From a virus: a DNA stretch of 22,650 nt. The stretch is taken from positions 1-22,650 of the IMG/VR virus record IMGVR_UViG_3300028027_000253; one strand, given 5' to 3'. Made by a program: the position numbers and the translations under genes. Of this stretch, positions 1-6,730 are shown piece after piece. A model generated the notes under the pieces. It did not search any database, was not told the DNA's origin, and saw nothing but the letters and a program-made list of their open reading frames with translations. How positions within the stretch are numbered: position 1 is the stretch's first letter; each line of letters starts with the position of its first letter.

Positions 1-1
1 C

Positions 2-436
2 TTTGAAAGCGTTGCACTCGACAGTATCAGCGAAGTGGCCGAGGTTGTCCTTCAGCATGAACTGCGCACCAACAAGGATGGCCGCGCTGCTTATGGCGAA
101 CTCAACACCACTATGCAGGAACTGATCCGTGCGTTCCGTGACCTTCCCGGTAAGCATGTCTACATGAGCGCCAAGCTGGAGAAGTCCACCGACGAAATGG
201 GCAAGTTGCTTTACAACCCATCAATGCCGGGGAAGTCTCTGACGCAGGGTCTGCCATACTTCTTTGACGAAGTTCTGGCGCTTCGGGTCGAGCGTGACGC
301 GGACGGAAATGCCCAACGCGCCATTATGTGCGACAGCGATGGACTGTGGTTGGCCAAGGATCGCTCAGGTAAGTTGGCGGCATGGGAGTCCCCTGACCTT
401 GGTGAAATCATTCGCAAGATTGGTGGTGTGTCGTGA
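2..436 (+). CDS. Sak4-like RecA-fold ATPase, C-terminal part (5' end outside window)
   Basis: The frame is open from base 2, so this is the 3' part of a gene that begins left of the window. The visible part starts with FESVALDSISEVAE, a Walker-B-like strand (hydrophobic residues then D-S) of the type found in the AAA_24/Sak4 phage recombinases. It then has GELNTTMQELIRAFRDL, a K-HVYMSAK segment (strand plus sensor-like region), and KSLTQGLPYFFDEVLALRV, which is typical of this family. Walker A is not visible because it lies upstream. Known Sak4-type proteins are single-strand-annealing or RecA-core recombinases that act with an SSB. Here a DUF669 protein two genes downstream fits that pairing. 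The stop overlaps the next start (TGATG). An internal GTG at 35 is not a believable start because the conserved motif precedes it. Confidence 0.8.
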   Translation, partial: FESVALDSISEVAEVVLQHELRTNKDGRAAYGELNTTMQELIRAFRDLPGKHVYMSAKLEKSTDEMGKLLYNPSMPGKSLTQGLPYFFDEVLALRVERDADGNAQRAIMCDSDGLWLAKDRSGKLAAWESPDLGEIIRKIGGVS

Positions 437-810
437 TGAACATTTACCAACAATGGCAAGATGCCAAAGCCAGAGAGGCTGAAGCAACGGCAGAGCGCCG
501 TGAGATTGAGGATCAGATGGTGGCGCAGTTTAACGTCCCATCCAACCTAGACAAGACCGCAAACTATGAGGCCGACGGTTTTAAGATTAAGGTCGAAGGC
601 CGCATTAATCGCAAGATCAACAGCGACAAATTACAAGAGATTGCGGCAGAGCATGGTTTGCTGGCGCATCTTGAGTGCCTTTTCCGGTGGAAGCCGGAGA
701 TAAATGCGTCGGTATGGAAGTCAACTGACCCAACCATCACCACGCTACTTCTGGACGCCATTACCTCAACGCCGGGGCGTCCATCATTCACAATCATAAA
801 GAAGGATTAA
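436..810 (+). CDS. Hypothetical phage protein, N-terminal charged helix (DUF7173-like)
   Basis: This 124-residue protein lies between the Sak4-like ATPase and the DUF669 protein. ATG 436 overlaps the upstream stop by one base (TGATG). A GTG one codon earlier is possible but less likely. Residues 5-30 are rich in E, R, K and A and probably form a helix or short coiled coil. The rest looks like a small alpha/beta domain (YEADGFKIKVEGRINRKIN, then LFRWKPEINASVWK). Proteins of this size and pattern sit beside DUF669 proteins and RecB-like nucleases in many siphophages and have no assigned activity. Its position suggests a part in recombination or replication, but this is inference from context only. 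Confidence 0.75.
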   Translation: MNIYQQWQDAKAREAEATAERREIEDQMVAQFNVPSNLDKTANYEADGFKIKVEGRINRKINSDKLQEIAAEHGLLAHLECLFRWKPEINASVWKSTDPTITTLLLDAITSTPGRPSFTIIKKD

Positions 811-814
811 TTAC

Positions 815-1300
815 ATGGCATTTTTAGGTGAAACATTTTCGACAGACAGCCTTCCAGTTGCGGATCGTTCATTCGATTTGATTCCAGAGGGCTGGTACAG
901 CGCCACTATCACCAAGGCCGAACTGACCAAGACCAAGGCTGGCACGGGTGATAAGATTGACATGCGTTACGACATTACAGGCCCAACGCAGCAAGGCCGT
1001 GTAGTCTTTGGCTCAATTAACGTCCGCAACCCAAACCCAGATGCTGAGAAAATTGCTCGTCAGCAACTTGGTGAGATTATGCGGGCAGTTGGCTTGTCTA
1101 AAATTCAAGACAGCGATGAACTAGTAGGCGCTCCAATCGTCGTCCGCGTCAAGATTAAGCCAGCATCGAATGGTTACGATGCCCGCAATGAAGTTGGCGG
1201 TTTCAAGTCAGCGTCAGGCGTATTGCCACAAGTTGCGGCAACATCTGCTCCAGAGCCTACCGCATCTGTCGGCGGCGCAAAGCCACCTTGGGCTAAGTAA
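815..1300 (+). CDS. DUF669 family protein, probable ssDNA-binding protein
   Basis: 161 residues. ATG 815 follows an AAGGA ribosome-binding site at 802-806. The pattern FDLIPEGWYSATITKAEL...GTGDKIDMRYDITGP...GRVVFGSINVRNPNPDAEKIAR matches DUF669 proteins. These are usually encoded beside Sak/Erf recombinases and RecB-like nucleases and behave as SSB-like partners. The middle is beta-rich (OB-like). The C-terminal 30 residues are low complexity (Ala/Pro/Ser), ending in PPWAK, a tail common in this family that probably contacts partners. A strong terminator directly follows the stop, closing the first transcription segment. The DUF669 assignment is by recognised pattern; ssDNA binding is inferred from the family. 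Confidence 0.8.
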   Translation: MAFLGETFSTDSLPVADRSFDLIPEGWYSATITKAELTKTKAGTGDKIDMRYDITGPTQQGRVVFGSINVRNPNPDAEKIARQQLGEIMRAVGLSKIQDSDELVGAPIVVRVKIKPASNGYDARNEVGGFKSASGVLPQVAATSAPEPTASVGGAKPPWAK

Positions 1301-1302
1301 AC

Positions 1303-1340
1303 AAAAACCCCCGCTCTATCACTAGGGCGGGGGAAGTTTT
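1303..1340 (+). terminator. Intrinsic terminator hairpin after the DUF669 gene
   Basis: A 9-bp stem (1308-1316 paired with 1325-1333, one G-T pair) has an 8-base loop at 1317-1324. A-rich sequence precedes it (1303-1307) and AAGTTTT follows. The hairpin lies between a stop at 1300 and the ribosome-binding site of the next gene (AAGGAG, 1344-1349). The A-run on one side and T-run on the other would let it work on both strands. The genes beyond it need read-through, antitermination or a promoter that I could not identify. Confidence 0.75.
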
Positions 1341-1356
1341 GGAAAGGAGAGCAATA

Positions 1357-2367
1357 ATGAGCAAGTTGCCCGAACCGATTAATAACATCGCGATGATGAT
1401 AGATCAATACCACGCAAGCAAGAAGTCCAAGCCACGCGGACACATGGGCGTCAGCCTCTTGGGCCATCATTGCGACAGGTGGCTTTGGATAAATTTCCGC
1501 TGGGCTGTAGTTGAGGATTTCGATGGCCGCATCCTGCGCCTGTTCCGCCGGGGCCACAAAGAGGAAGATGTCATCATTAGTGACCTTCGCGCCATAGGCA
1601 TGGACATTCGTGCCAGCCAGAGGCGTGTGGACTTCGGAAACCATGTAAGTGGTAGTCTTGATGGCGTGGTTGAAAAGGGCGTCCCAGAGGCTCCCAAGGC
1701 GCGTCATGTGGCCGAGTTCAAGACGCACTCCAAGAAGTCGTTCGACGATATGGTTAAGAACGGCGTGGAGAAATCCAAGCCCATGCACTTTATCCAGATG
1801 CAAGTTTATATGCACGGGACGCAGATAAACCGCGCACTTTACTTGGCTGTTTGCAAGGACGATGACCGCATCTACACCGAGCGCGTCAAGTACGACAAGA
1901 AGGTGGCTGAAGATGCAATTATACGCGGGAAGCGTATAGCTATGGCAGATCGTATGCCGGAGCCTGTCAGCGCCGACCCAAGCTGGTATCAGTGCAAGTT
2001 CTGTCCGGCGCACAGCTTCTGCCACAAGCAGGAACCGACCAAGCGGATCAACTGCCGCACCTGTGCGCACAGCACTGCAATGGCGGATTCCACATGGCGG
2101 TGTGAACGCCATGAAGCTGATAACATCCCAGAGGACTTTCAGCACGAAGGCTGTGATGACCACATCTTGCATCCAGACATGGTCCACTGGCCTATGGAAG
2201 GCTCAGATGATGGTCACAGCGTCAAGTGGAAGATTGGCGACAAGTGGATTGTAAATGGCAAGGATGGCTACAAGAGCAGCGAGATCATCGCCAACCCAGA
2301 GGTTATGGATGATCCTGTGGTGCTGTCGATTAAAGCGATGTTCCCTGAAGCAGAGGTGGTGGGATGA
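1357..2367 (+). CDS. Cas4-like PD-(D/E)XK nuclease with probable Fe-S cysteines
   Basis: 336 residues. ATG 1357 is chosen because AAGGAG lies 7 bases upstream; the longer frame from 1339 would start before that site. Nuclease core motifs are RGHKEED (about 65-71), GSLDG with Asp102, AEFK with Glu120 and Lys122 (the PD-(D/E)XK triad), and Q-M-Q-V-Y (147-151). Cys39 together with Cys213, Cys216 and Cys222 gives the one-plus-three cysteine layout of Cas4/AddB-type 4Fe-4S nucleases. A further C-terminal region (about 228-272) carries C-R-T-C and later cysteines, perhaps a second metal site. Known relatives are RecB-family 5' to 3' exonucleases or resection enzymes. Next to Sak4 and DUF669 it probably supplies ssDNA ends for recombination. 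Its stop overlaps queE (ATGA). Confidence 0.82.
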   Translation: MSKLPEPINNIAMMIDQYHASKKSKPRGHMGVSLLGHHCDRWLWINFRWAVVEDFDGRILRLFRRGHKEEDVIISDLRAIGMDIRASQRRVDFGNHVSGSLDGVVEKGVPEAPKARHVAEFKTHSKKSFDDMVKNGVEKSKPMHFIQMQVYMHGTQINRALYLAVCKDDDRIYTERVKYDKKVAEDAIIRGKRIAMADRMPEPVSADPSWYQCKFCPAHSFCHKQEPTKRINCRTCAHSTAMADSTWRCERHEADNIPEDFQHEGCDDHILHPDMVHWPMEGSDDGHSVKWKIGDKWIVNGKDGYKSSEIIANPEVMDDPVVLSIKAMFPEAEVVG

Positions 2368-2969
2368 TTAAAATTTATACAATAAAAGAAATCTTCCATT
2401 CAGTGCAGGGTGAGGGCTTTCACATGGGCAAAGCTGCAATATTTGTGCGCTTTGCTGGATGCAATCTGTGGTCTGGTCGAGAGGAAGATCGCAGCAAAGC
2501 CATATGCCAATTTTGCGATACAGATTTTATTGGCGGTCAGCGTATGACGCGAGAAGATATTGTTGCCGAGTGTGTAAAATACCCCGGTATGGTTATCTTT
2601 ACGGGTGGCGAACCAGCCCTACAATTAGATCATGAACTGGTTCGCGCCTTGCAGCGCCGCCATAAGTTTGTGGCTATAGAAACCAACGGAACTTTACCTA
2701 TACCGCAGTGCCTTGATTGGGTTTGTGTCAGCCCCAAAGCAAATACCAAAATTATTGTTCGTGAGGCTGACGAATTAAAGTTAGTATTTCCTCAGCAGGG
2801 TATGCTGCCAGACATAGCGCGAAGCGAAGTTAAGGCAAAGCACTTGTGGCTTTCGCCTAAAGATGGACCAGATATACAGAGGAACATGGAAGCAACTATA
2901 AATTATGTAAAGATTGATTATCGCTGGCGTGTAAACATCCAAGCGCATAAGTTTTGGGGAGTAAGATAA
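2364..2969 (+). CDS. queE: 7-carboxy-7-deazaguanine synthase (radical SAM)
   Basis: 201 residues. QueE converts 6-carboxy-tetrahydropterin to 7-carboxy-7-deazaguanine (CDG) using S-adenosylmethionine and a 4Fe-4S cluster. Visible marks are the N-terminal EIFHSVQGEG substrate loop (9-18) and the cluster cysteines Cys33, Cys48 and Cys51 in the QueE-specific CX14CX2C spacing, rather than the usual CX3CX2C. Others are FTGGEP (79-84), ETNG (106-109), VSPKA (122-126), and a C-terminal QAHKFWGVR like the family's Q-T-H-K end. Nothing essential seems missing. It starts inside the nuclease stop (ATGA) and its stop overlaps queD (TAATG), so queE, queD and dpdA look translationally coupled. In a phage this points to deazaguanine DNA modification rather than tRNA queuosine. 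Confidence 0.93.
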   Translation: MIKIYTIKEIFHSVQGEGFHMGKAAIFVRFAGCNLWSGREEDRSKAICQFCDTDFIGGQRMTREDIVAECVKYPGMVIFTGGEPALQLDHELVRALQRRHKFVAIETNGTLPIPQCLDWVCVSPKANTKIIVREADELKLVFPQQGMLPDIARSEVKAKHLWLSPKDGPDIQRNMEATINYVKIDYRWRVNIQAHKFWGVR

Positions 2970-3271
2970 TGAAAATGACAGGTGTAAGCGGAGTTATTTC
3001 AGCCGCACATTACAGCAGAGAAGGTAAATTGCACGGCCACACATGGCAAGTTATTGTCTGGCATTATGCCAACGGCGATGTAATTCTTGATGCAGAGCGC
3101 CGTAAGCGGATGCTGTCGGATTACCTTTTGCAATTTGATCATAGTGTGATTGATGATGAATATGCTTGGGGTGAAGACCTTGCTGAAAAGATTGGCGTTG
3201 ATCTTCGCGCCGCCGCTGTTGATGTCACCCGCCCACTTGAAGGTATTTACGCGAAGTGGATAAGAGATTGA
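2969..3271 (+). CDS. queD: QueD-like 6-carboxy-tetrahydropterin synthase, cysteine-free variant
   Basis: 100 residues, short for the family (about 120). ATG 2969 overlaps the queE stop and follows GGGGAG. Zinc ligands are visible as SAAH (His14) and LHGH (His22, His24). FDHS (Asp57, His58) supplies the catalytic Asp/His pair, and RPLEGIYAKW near the end has Glu91 in the place of the family's pterin-binding Glu. The catalytic Cys that normally stands a few residues before LHGH is absent, because the loop between His14 and His22 is cut down; the whole protein has no Cys. Known QueD makes 6-carboxy-tetrahydropterin from dihydroneopterin triphosphate for QueE. Whether this variant does the same reaction is open, but the operon position strongly supports a deazaguanine role. 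Confidence 0.85.
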   Translation: MKMTGVSGVISAAHYSREGKLHGHTWQVIVWHYANGDVILDAERRKRMLSDYLLQFDHSVIDDEYAWGEDLAEKIGVDLRAAAVDVTRPLEGIYAKWIRD

Positions 3272-3951
3272 CCATACATTATCACGGCACACCAATAACG
3301 CCAATGTCTGCTTTCATGGAGTGCGCTGGGCGTCATTACTGCGTCTCACACGCAAACCCACAGGATATAAAAAGGGCGCACGAACACGGCCAATCTGTAA
3401 TGCTAGACAACGGTGCTTTTACAAAGTGGAAAAGCGGCAAGAATACTGATTGGAACGCATATTATGATTGGTGCGATATTTGGCTTGATTACCCTACGAC
3501 ATGGGCGGTTATTCCAGATGATATTGAAGGTGACGCCAATATCCAAGACGAGCTTATAACGCACTGGCCGCATGGCGATAGGGGCGCTCCCGTTTGGCAT
3601 ATGCACGAACCAATAGACCGGATGCTGATGCTATTGGATAATTGGCCTAAAATATGTTTTGGCTCATCATCTCAGTATGCGATTGTTGGCTCTGTTGATT
3701 GGCGGCGCAGAATAGATCGTGCGTTTGATGAAATAAATAAGCGTCATAAACGCACACCTTGGATTCATATGCTTCGTGGGATGCAGTGCGTTAAATGGGA
3801 ATATCCATTTGCGAGTGTAGATAGCACCGACGTTGCCAGAAACCACGCTCAATCAAGGCGCGGTCCAAAAGAAATGGTATCGCGTTGGGATGCAATGCAG
3901 TGTCCGCATAGTTGGATTAAAACTCAAGAGGATTTGTTTAACGATGCTTAG
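3268..3951 (+). CDS. dpdA: DpdA-family DNA guanine transglycosylase-like protein
   Basis: About 227 residues from TTG 3268, which overlaps the queD stop as TTGA. A GTG at 3256 would add four residues, and the choice is uncertain. DpdA enzymes are relatives of tRNA-guanine transglycosylase that exchange guanine in DNA for a 7-deazaguanine base. Features that fit the shorter phage-type proteins are HGTPITP (6-12), MLDNGAF (45-51, probable active-site Asp47), WAVIPDD (79-85), PVWHMHEP (108-115), CFGSS (130-134), HMLRG, and FASVDSTDVARN near the C-terminus. It directly follows queE and queD, which make its substrate precursor. The family call comes from recognised motifs; the base it inserts cannot be read from sequence. 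Its stop overlaps the helicase start by 8 bases. Confidence 0.8.
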   Translation: MTIHYHGTPITPMSAFMECAGRHYCVSHANPQDIKRAHEHGQSVMLDNGAFTKWKSGKNTDWNAYYDWCDIWLDYPTTWAVIPDDIEGDANIQDELITHWPHGDRGAPVWHMHEPIDRMLMLLDNWPKICFGSSSQYAIVGSVDWRRRIDRAFDEINKRHKRTPWIHMLRGMQCVKWEYPFASVDSTDVARNHAQSRRGPKEMVSRWDAMQCPHSWIKTQEDLFNDA

Positions 3952-5548
3952 ACCATACCAACAACGCGCCATTGACGATTTATACAAGTGGATGGAAAAG
4001 AACAAAGGCAACCCATGCTTGGTGCTGCCGACAGGATCGGGCAAGAGTCATATTGTTGCGGCATTTTGTAAGAATGCTGTGCAGAATTGGCCTGACACTA
4101 AAATTATGATGCTGACCCATGTAAAGGAACTGATTGAACAGAACGCCGAGAAGATGCGCCAGCATTGGCCGGGTGCGCCTATGGGCATTTATTCGGCTGG
4201 GATGCGCAGGAAGCAGTTGGGAGAACCCATTACCTTCGCTGGCATTCAGTCGATCCACAGCAAGGCCAGCCGAGTAGGCCACATCGACATTTGCATCATC
4301 GATGAGTGCCACTTGGTCAATCACAAGGCAATCGGCATGTACCGCGCATTTCTGGATGCTTTGCTGGTTATCAATCCGTCCATGCGAGTGGTTGGTCTGA
4401 CAGCTACACCGTATCGCTTGGGGCATGGTCTGATTACGGATAAGCCAGCCATATTTGATGATTTGCTCGACCCAGTGTCGATTGAGGAACTGATTCAGAA
4501 GGGCTTTCTTGCCCCGCTCAGTTCCAAGGTCACCAAGACCAATTACGATCTGTCAAACGTCCACAAGCGTGGCGGGGAGTTTATTGAGAGCGAGTTGCAA
4601 GCGGCAGTCGATACCGACGAGAACAACGATGCCGTTGTCAGGGAAGTTATTACCTTGGCAGGGGATCGTAAGTCTTGGCTATTCTTCTGCACTGGCGTCC
4701 ACCACGCCCATGCCGTAGCCAGTTCGCTTAGGAGAGAAGGTATCAACGCGGCCTGTGTCCACGGGGAAACACCAAAGGAAGAACGTGAGCATATACTGGC
4801 TGACTTTAAGGCTGGACGGATACAGGCGCTTACAAATGCCAATGTGCTTACGACTGGCTTTGACGCACCCAACATCGATCTGATTGCCATGCTTCGCCCG
4901 ACAATGAGCGCCAGCCTGTATGTCCAAATGGCGGGCCGAGGTATGCGGTTAAAGGAACATACGGATCATTGCCTTGTGCTTGACTTCGCCGGAGTTGTGC
5001 GGACGCATGGGCCAATCATTGCCGTTACCCCACCTCAACGCAAGGGTGAGGAAGGGCGTGGCGGTGGTGAGGCTCCAGTTAAAGTATGCGACAACTGCGA
5101 TGAACTTGTGGCCATAAGCGCCAAGGAATGTCCGGCCTGTGGCATGGCGTTTCCTGAGCCTGAGAAGAAGGTTCTAAAGCTGCATAATGACGACATTATG
5201 GGGAGTACTGGCTTTGAAATGGAACTAACTTCATGGTCGTGGCGCAAGCACACCAGTAAAACCAGTGGCAAGGACATGCTTGTCGTGGCATATTATGGCG
5301 CATTAAGTGATCCTGTAGTGACTGAGTATTTGCCCGTTACGCACGATGGATACGCCGGACAAAGGGCGGTTGCGCAATTGGTTAAGATGTCTCAGAAAGC
5401 TGGAGCATCTTTTGATGGTGTCGATTTGCTGGAAGATTGGGCGGATCGTCTGAACAAAAGCAAAGCGCCAAGTCGGATTAGTTATAAAAAAGATGGCGCA
5501 TATTATAGAGTTTTCACAAGGGATTGGGATAATGAAACGTTTGCCTAA
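3944..5548 (+). CDS. SF2 DEAD/DEAH-type helicase with C-terminal zinc ribbon
   Basis: 534 residues from ATG 3944, which overlaps the dpdA stop. The frame is open further upstream but that part is antisense-like read-through of dpdA. Motifs in order are RPYQQRA (3-9), Walker A LPTGSGKS (28-35), motif Ia THVKEL, DECH box (IIDECHL), TATPYR (motif III), VHGETP, TTGFDAPN (motif V), and QMAGRGMR (motif VI). A CX2C...CX2C zinc ribbon follows (CDNC ... CPAC at about 379-396). The last 130 residues are an extra domain of unknown role. It resembles the SSL2/RecQ-like helicases of phage replication and recombination modules, unwinding DNA by ATP hydrolysis. It lies between the modification cassette and a VRR-NUC nuclease. 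RNA versus DNA substrate cannot be settled here. Confidence 0.9.
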   Translation: MLRPYQQRAIDDLYKWMEKNKGNPCLVLPTGSGKSHIVAAFCKNAVQNWPDTKIMMLTHVKELIEQNAEKMRQHWPGAPMGIYSAGMRRKQLGEPITFAGIQSIHSKASRVGHIDICIIDECHLVNHKAIGMYRAFLDALLVINPSMRVVGLTATPYRLGHGLITDKPAIFDDLLDPVSIEELIQKGFLAPLSSKVTKTNYDLSNVHKRGGEFIESELQAAVDTDENNDAVVREVITLAGDRKSWLFFCTGVHHAHAVASSLRREGINAACVHGETPKEEREHILADFKAGRIQALTNANVLTTGFDAPNIDLIAMLRPTMSASLYVQMAGRGMRLKEHTDHCLVLDFAGVVRTHGPIIAVTPPQRKGEEGRGGGEAPVKVCDNCDELVAISAKECPACGMAFPEPEKKVLKLHNDDIMGSTGFEMELTSWSWRKHTSKTSGKDMLVVAYYGALSDPVVTEYLPVTHDGYAGQRAVAQLVKMSQKAGASFDGVDLLEDWADRLNKSKAPSRISYKKDGAYYRVFTRDWDNETFA

Positions 5549-5726
5549 GCCAGACTTTTTGGTGCAGTATGAGAAATGGATGAACGCTGGTCCGCCTAAA
5601 TGTTGCCACACTTGTGACCATTTTGCGGGGGATGGAAAGTGCTTTGCTTTCAATATGTATCCTCCAGCCGATTTTGTTAATAGCGAGGGGCAGTGCGCCA
5701 CTTGGTCATGGGAGGTTCCGTTTTGA
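5532..5726 (+). CDS. Small cysteine-rich hypothetical phage protein
   Basis: 64 residues from ATG 5532, starting inside the end of the helicase gene. The earlier in-frame start at 5493 lies deeper in the helicase and is less likely. Residues 22-43 have PPKCCHTCDHF and GKCFAF, with a further Cys in GQCATW, a possible zinc-binding knuckle. Similar small proteins beginning KRLPKPDFLVQYEKW-like are common beside phage helicases and nucleases, without known function. Its stop is joined to the next start (TTGA). Confidence 0.7.
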   Translation: MKRLPKPDFLVQYEKWMNAGPPKCCHTCDHFAGDGKCFAFNMYPPADFVNSEGQCATWSWEVPF

Positions 5727-6079
5727 CAGATAGAATACCAACAGAGCATGAAGAACAACGCCAAGTCGTAATGTGGTTCCGCCAGACATATCGGCCAATG
5801 CGGATATTTGCGATTCCGAACGGGGGGCAACGATCCAAGGCCGCTGCCGCCAAGTTAAAGGTCGAAGGTGTAAGCCCCGGCGTTCCTGACCTTTTCATCC
5901 CTGCGCTCAAGTTATGGATCGAAATGAAGCGGGTAAAAGGCGGCAGATTATCGCCAGAGCAAAAAGATTGGATAAATTATCTTGCATCTGTGGGTTATGT
6001 GTGTTTTATTTGCCTTGGCGCTGAAGACGCCAAATTAAAAATAAGCGAATATATTAAGGATTATCAACATGATACATGA
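5723..6079 (+). CDS. VRR-NUC domain nuclease
   Basis: 118 residues from a TTG start at 5723. GGAGG at 5711-5715 lies 7 bases before it, and the upstream stop overlaps as TTGA. An ATG at 5708 sits on the wrong side of that ribosome-binding site. Motifs are HEEQRQVVMWFR (N-terminal Glu), IPNGGQRSK, GVSPGVPDLFIP (catalytic Asp) and WIEMKRVKGG (E-X-K), the PD-(D/E)XK arrangement of VRR-NUC proteins. SPEQKDWI and the C-terminal strand YVCFICLGAEDA complete a stand-alone domain of normal phage length. Family members cut branched or nicked DNA (Holliday-junction and flap-type activity). With the helicase and recombinase it probably resolves replication or recombination intermediates. Confidence 0.9.
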   Translation: MTDRIPTEHEEQRQVVMWFRQTYRPMRIFAIPNGGQRSKAAAAKLKVEGVSPGVPDLFIPALKLWIEMKRVKGGRLSPEQKDWINYLASVGYVCFICLGAEDAKLKISEYIKDYQHDT

Positions 6080-6386
6080 AATAAGAATGAAGGCCCGCCA
6101 CCTTTGTAATTACATCAGCGACAGAAAAGCAGTACTTGCCCATATCAACAGAGACTATGGCACGAAGTACACCATGAAGGATTTGGACGAAGCTATGGCC
6201 TCGTTTTCTGTGCCTCGCAAAAATAGCATTTCGACACAAAAGCCATTGCCGCTGACCGAGCCTATAAGGACACATAAGGGACGCGGTTACGATCCACTGG
6301 CTATTGCTTTGTTCAAGTATCACGCGGATCGCACAGAAGGCGAAGTGCAAAAACATTGGCTCAAGAAACTAGGATGGATATTTTGA
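6069..6386 (+). CDS. Hypothetical protein
   Basis: 105 residues from ATG 6069. AAGGA at 6056-6060 is 8 bases upstream, and the gene overlaps the VRR-NUC gene by 11 bases. No recognised domain. The N-terminal 50 residues look helical (KARHLCNYISDRKAVLAHINRDYG, then KDLDEAMASF), reminiscent of a small DNA-binding helical bundle. A proline-rich linker follows, then a conserved-looking THKGRGYDPLAIALFKYHADR. Tight coupling to the nuclease suggests a role in DNA metabolism or its regulation, but this is only context. Confidence 0.65.
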   Translation: MIHEIRMKARHLCNYISDRKAVLAHINRDYGTKYTMKDLDEAMASFSVPRKNSISTQKPLPLTEPIRTHKGRGYDPLAIALFKYHADRTEGEVQKHWLKKLGWIF

Positions 6387-6387
6387 A

Positions 6388-6576
6388 ATGACACTTAACG
6401 AACTCAGAAACACTGTAGCAGACCGCGTTGAAATGACGCACGGCAATCCAGAATTTATCCGCCAAATCAGAGATGGTGAGCAGGACGATGGCCCGTTCAT
6501 GGTTGGCGCAAAAGCCGTATGGGCGAAATTTATGGAAGGGCTGCAACCAGCGCCGGAGGTATTGGCAGATGATTAA
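6388..6576 (+). CDS. Small hypothetical protein
   Basis: 62 residues from ATG 6388, one base after the preceding stop. Only a weak ribosome-binding site (AGGA at 6371-6374) precedes it, so coupling to the upstream gene is likely. Sequence is acidic and mostly helical (LNELRNTVADRVEM, then KAVWAKFMEGLQPAPEVLADD). No family recognised. It overlaps the next small gene by 8 bases. Confidence 0.55.
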   Translation: MTLNELRNTVADRVEMTHGNPEFIRQIRDGEQDDGPFMVGAKAVWAKFMEGLQPAPEVLADD

Positions 6577-6730
6577 GCCAGCACAAGCAGCCCCTATGGG
6601 CAAGAACCACCGAGTATCATCGGACAGCGCATGGCCTTTGCGCGGTGCAGATGGAAAGACGTTTGCAGAGCGCCGCAAGGAACAGGAGCATCTGCGACAG
6701 GCTTGCATTGCACGGGGGCTGCTGAAATGA
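6569..6730 (+). CDS. Small basic hypothetical protein
   Basis: 53 residues from ATG 6569, overlapping the previous stop, and ending in an ATGA overlap with the next gene. It is basic, with a helix FAERRKEQEHLRQACIARGLLK at the C-terminal end. A same-frame extension upstream is read-through of the neighbour. No family recognised. Support is the continuous chain of overlaps and the good spacing rather than homology. Confidence 0.5.
   Translation: MIKPAQAAPMGKNHRVSSDSAWPLRGADGKTFAERRKEQEHLRQACIARGLLK

Noticed and set aside
1174-2187. 337-codon open frame on the - strand opposite the Cas4-like nuclease
   Set aside because: The + strand frame has all nuclease motifs, a good ribosome-binding site and operon overlaps. 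The antisense product has no recognisable domain and would run through the terminator.
3833-3943. N-terminal extension of the helicase (37 residues)
   Set aside because: It overlaps the conserved C-terminus of DpdA, and the helicase family begins at the RPYQQRA motif just after ATG 3944.
5303-5830. 175-codon - strand frame over the helicase end and Cys-rich gene
   Set aside because: It is opposite three well-supported overlapping genes and has no domain or ribosome-binding site.
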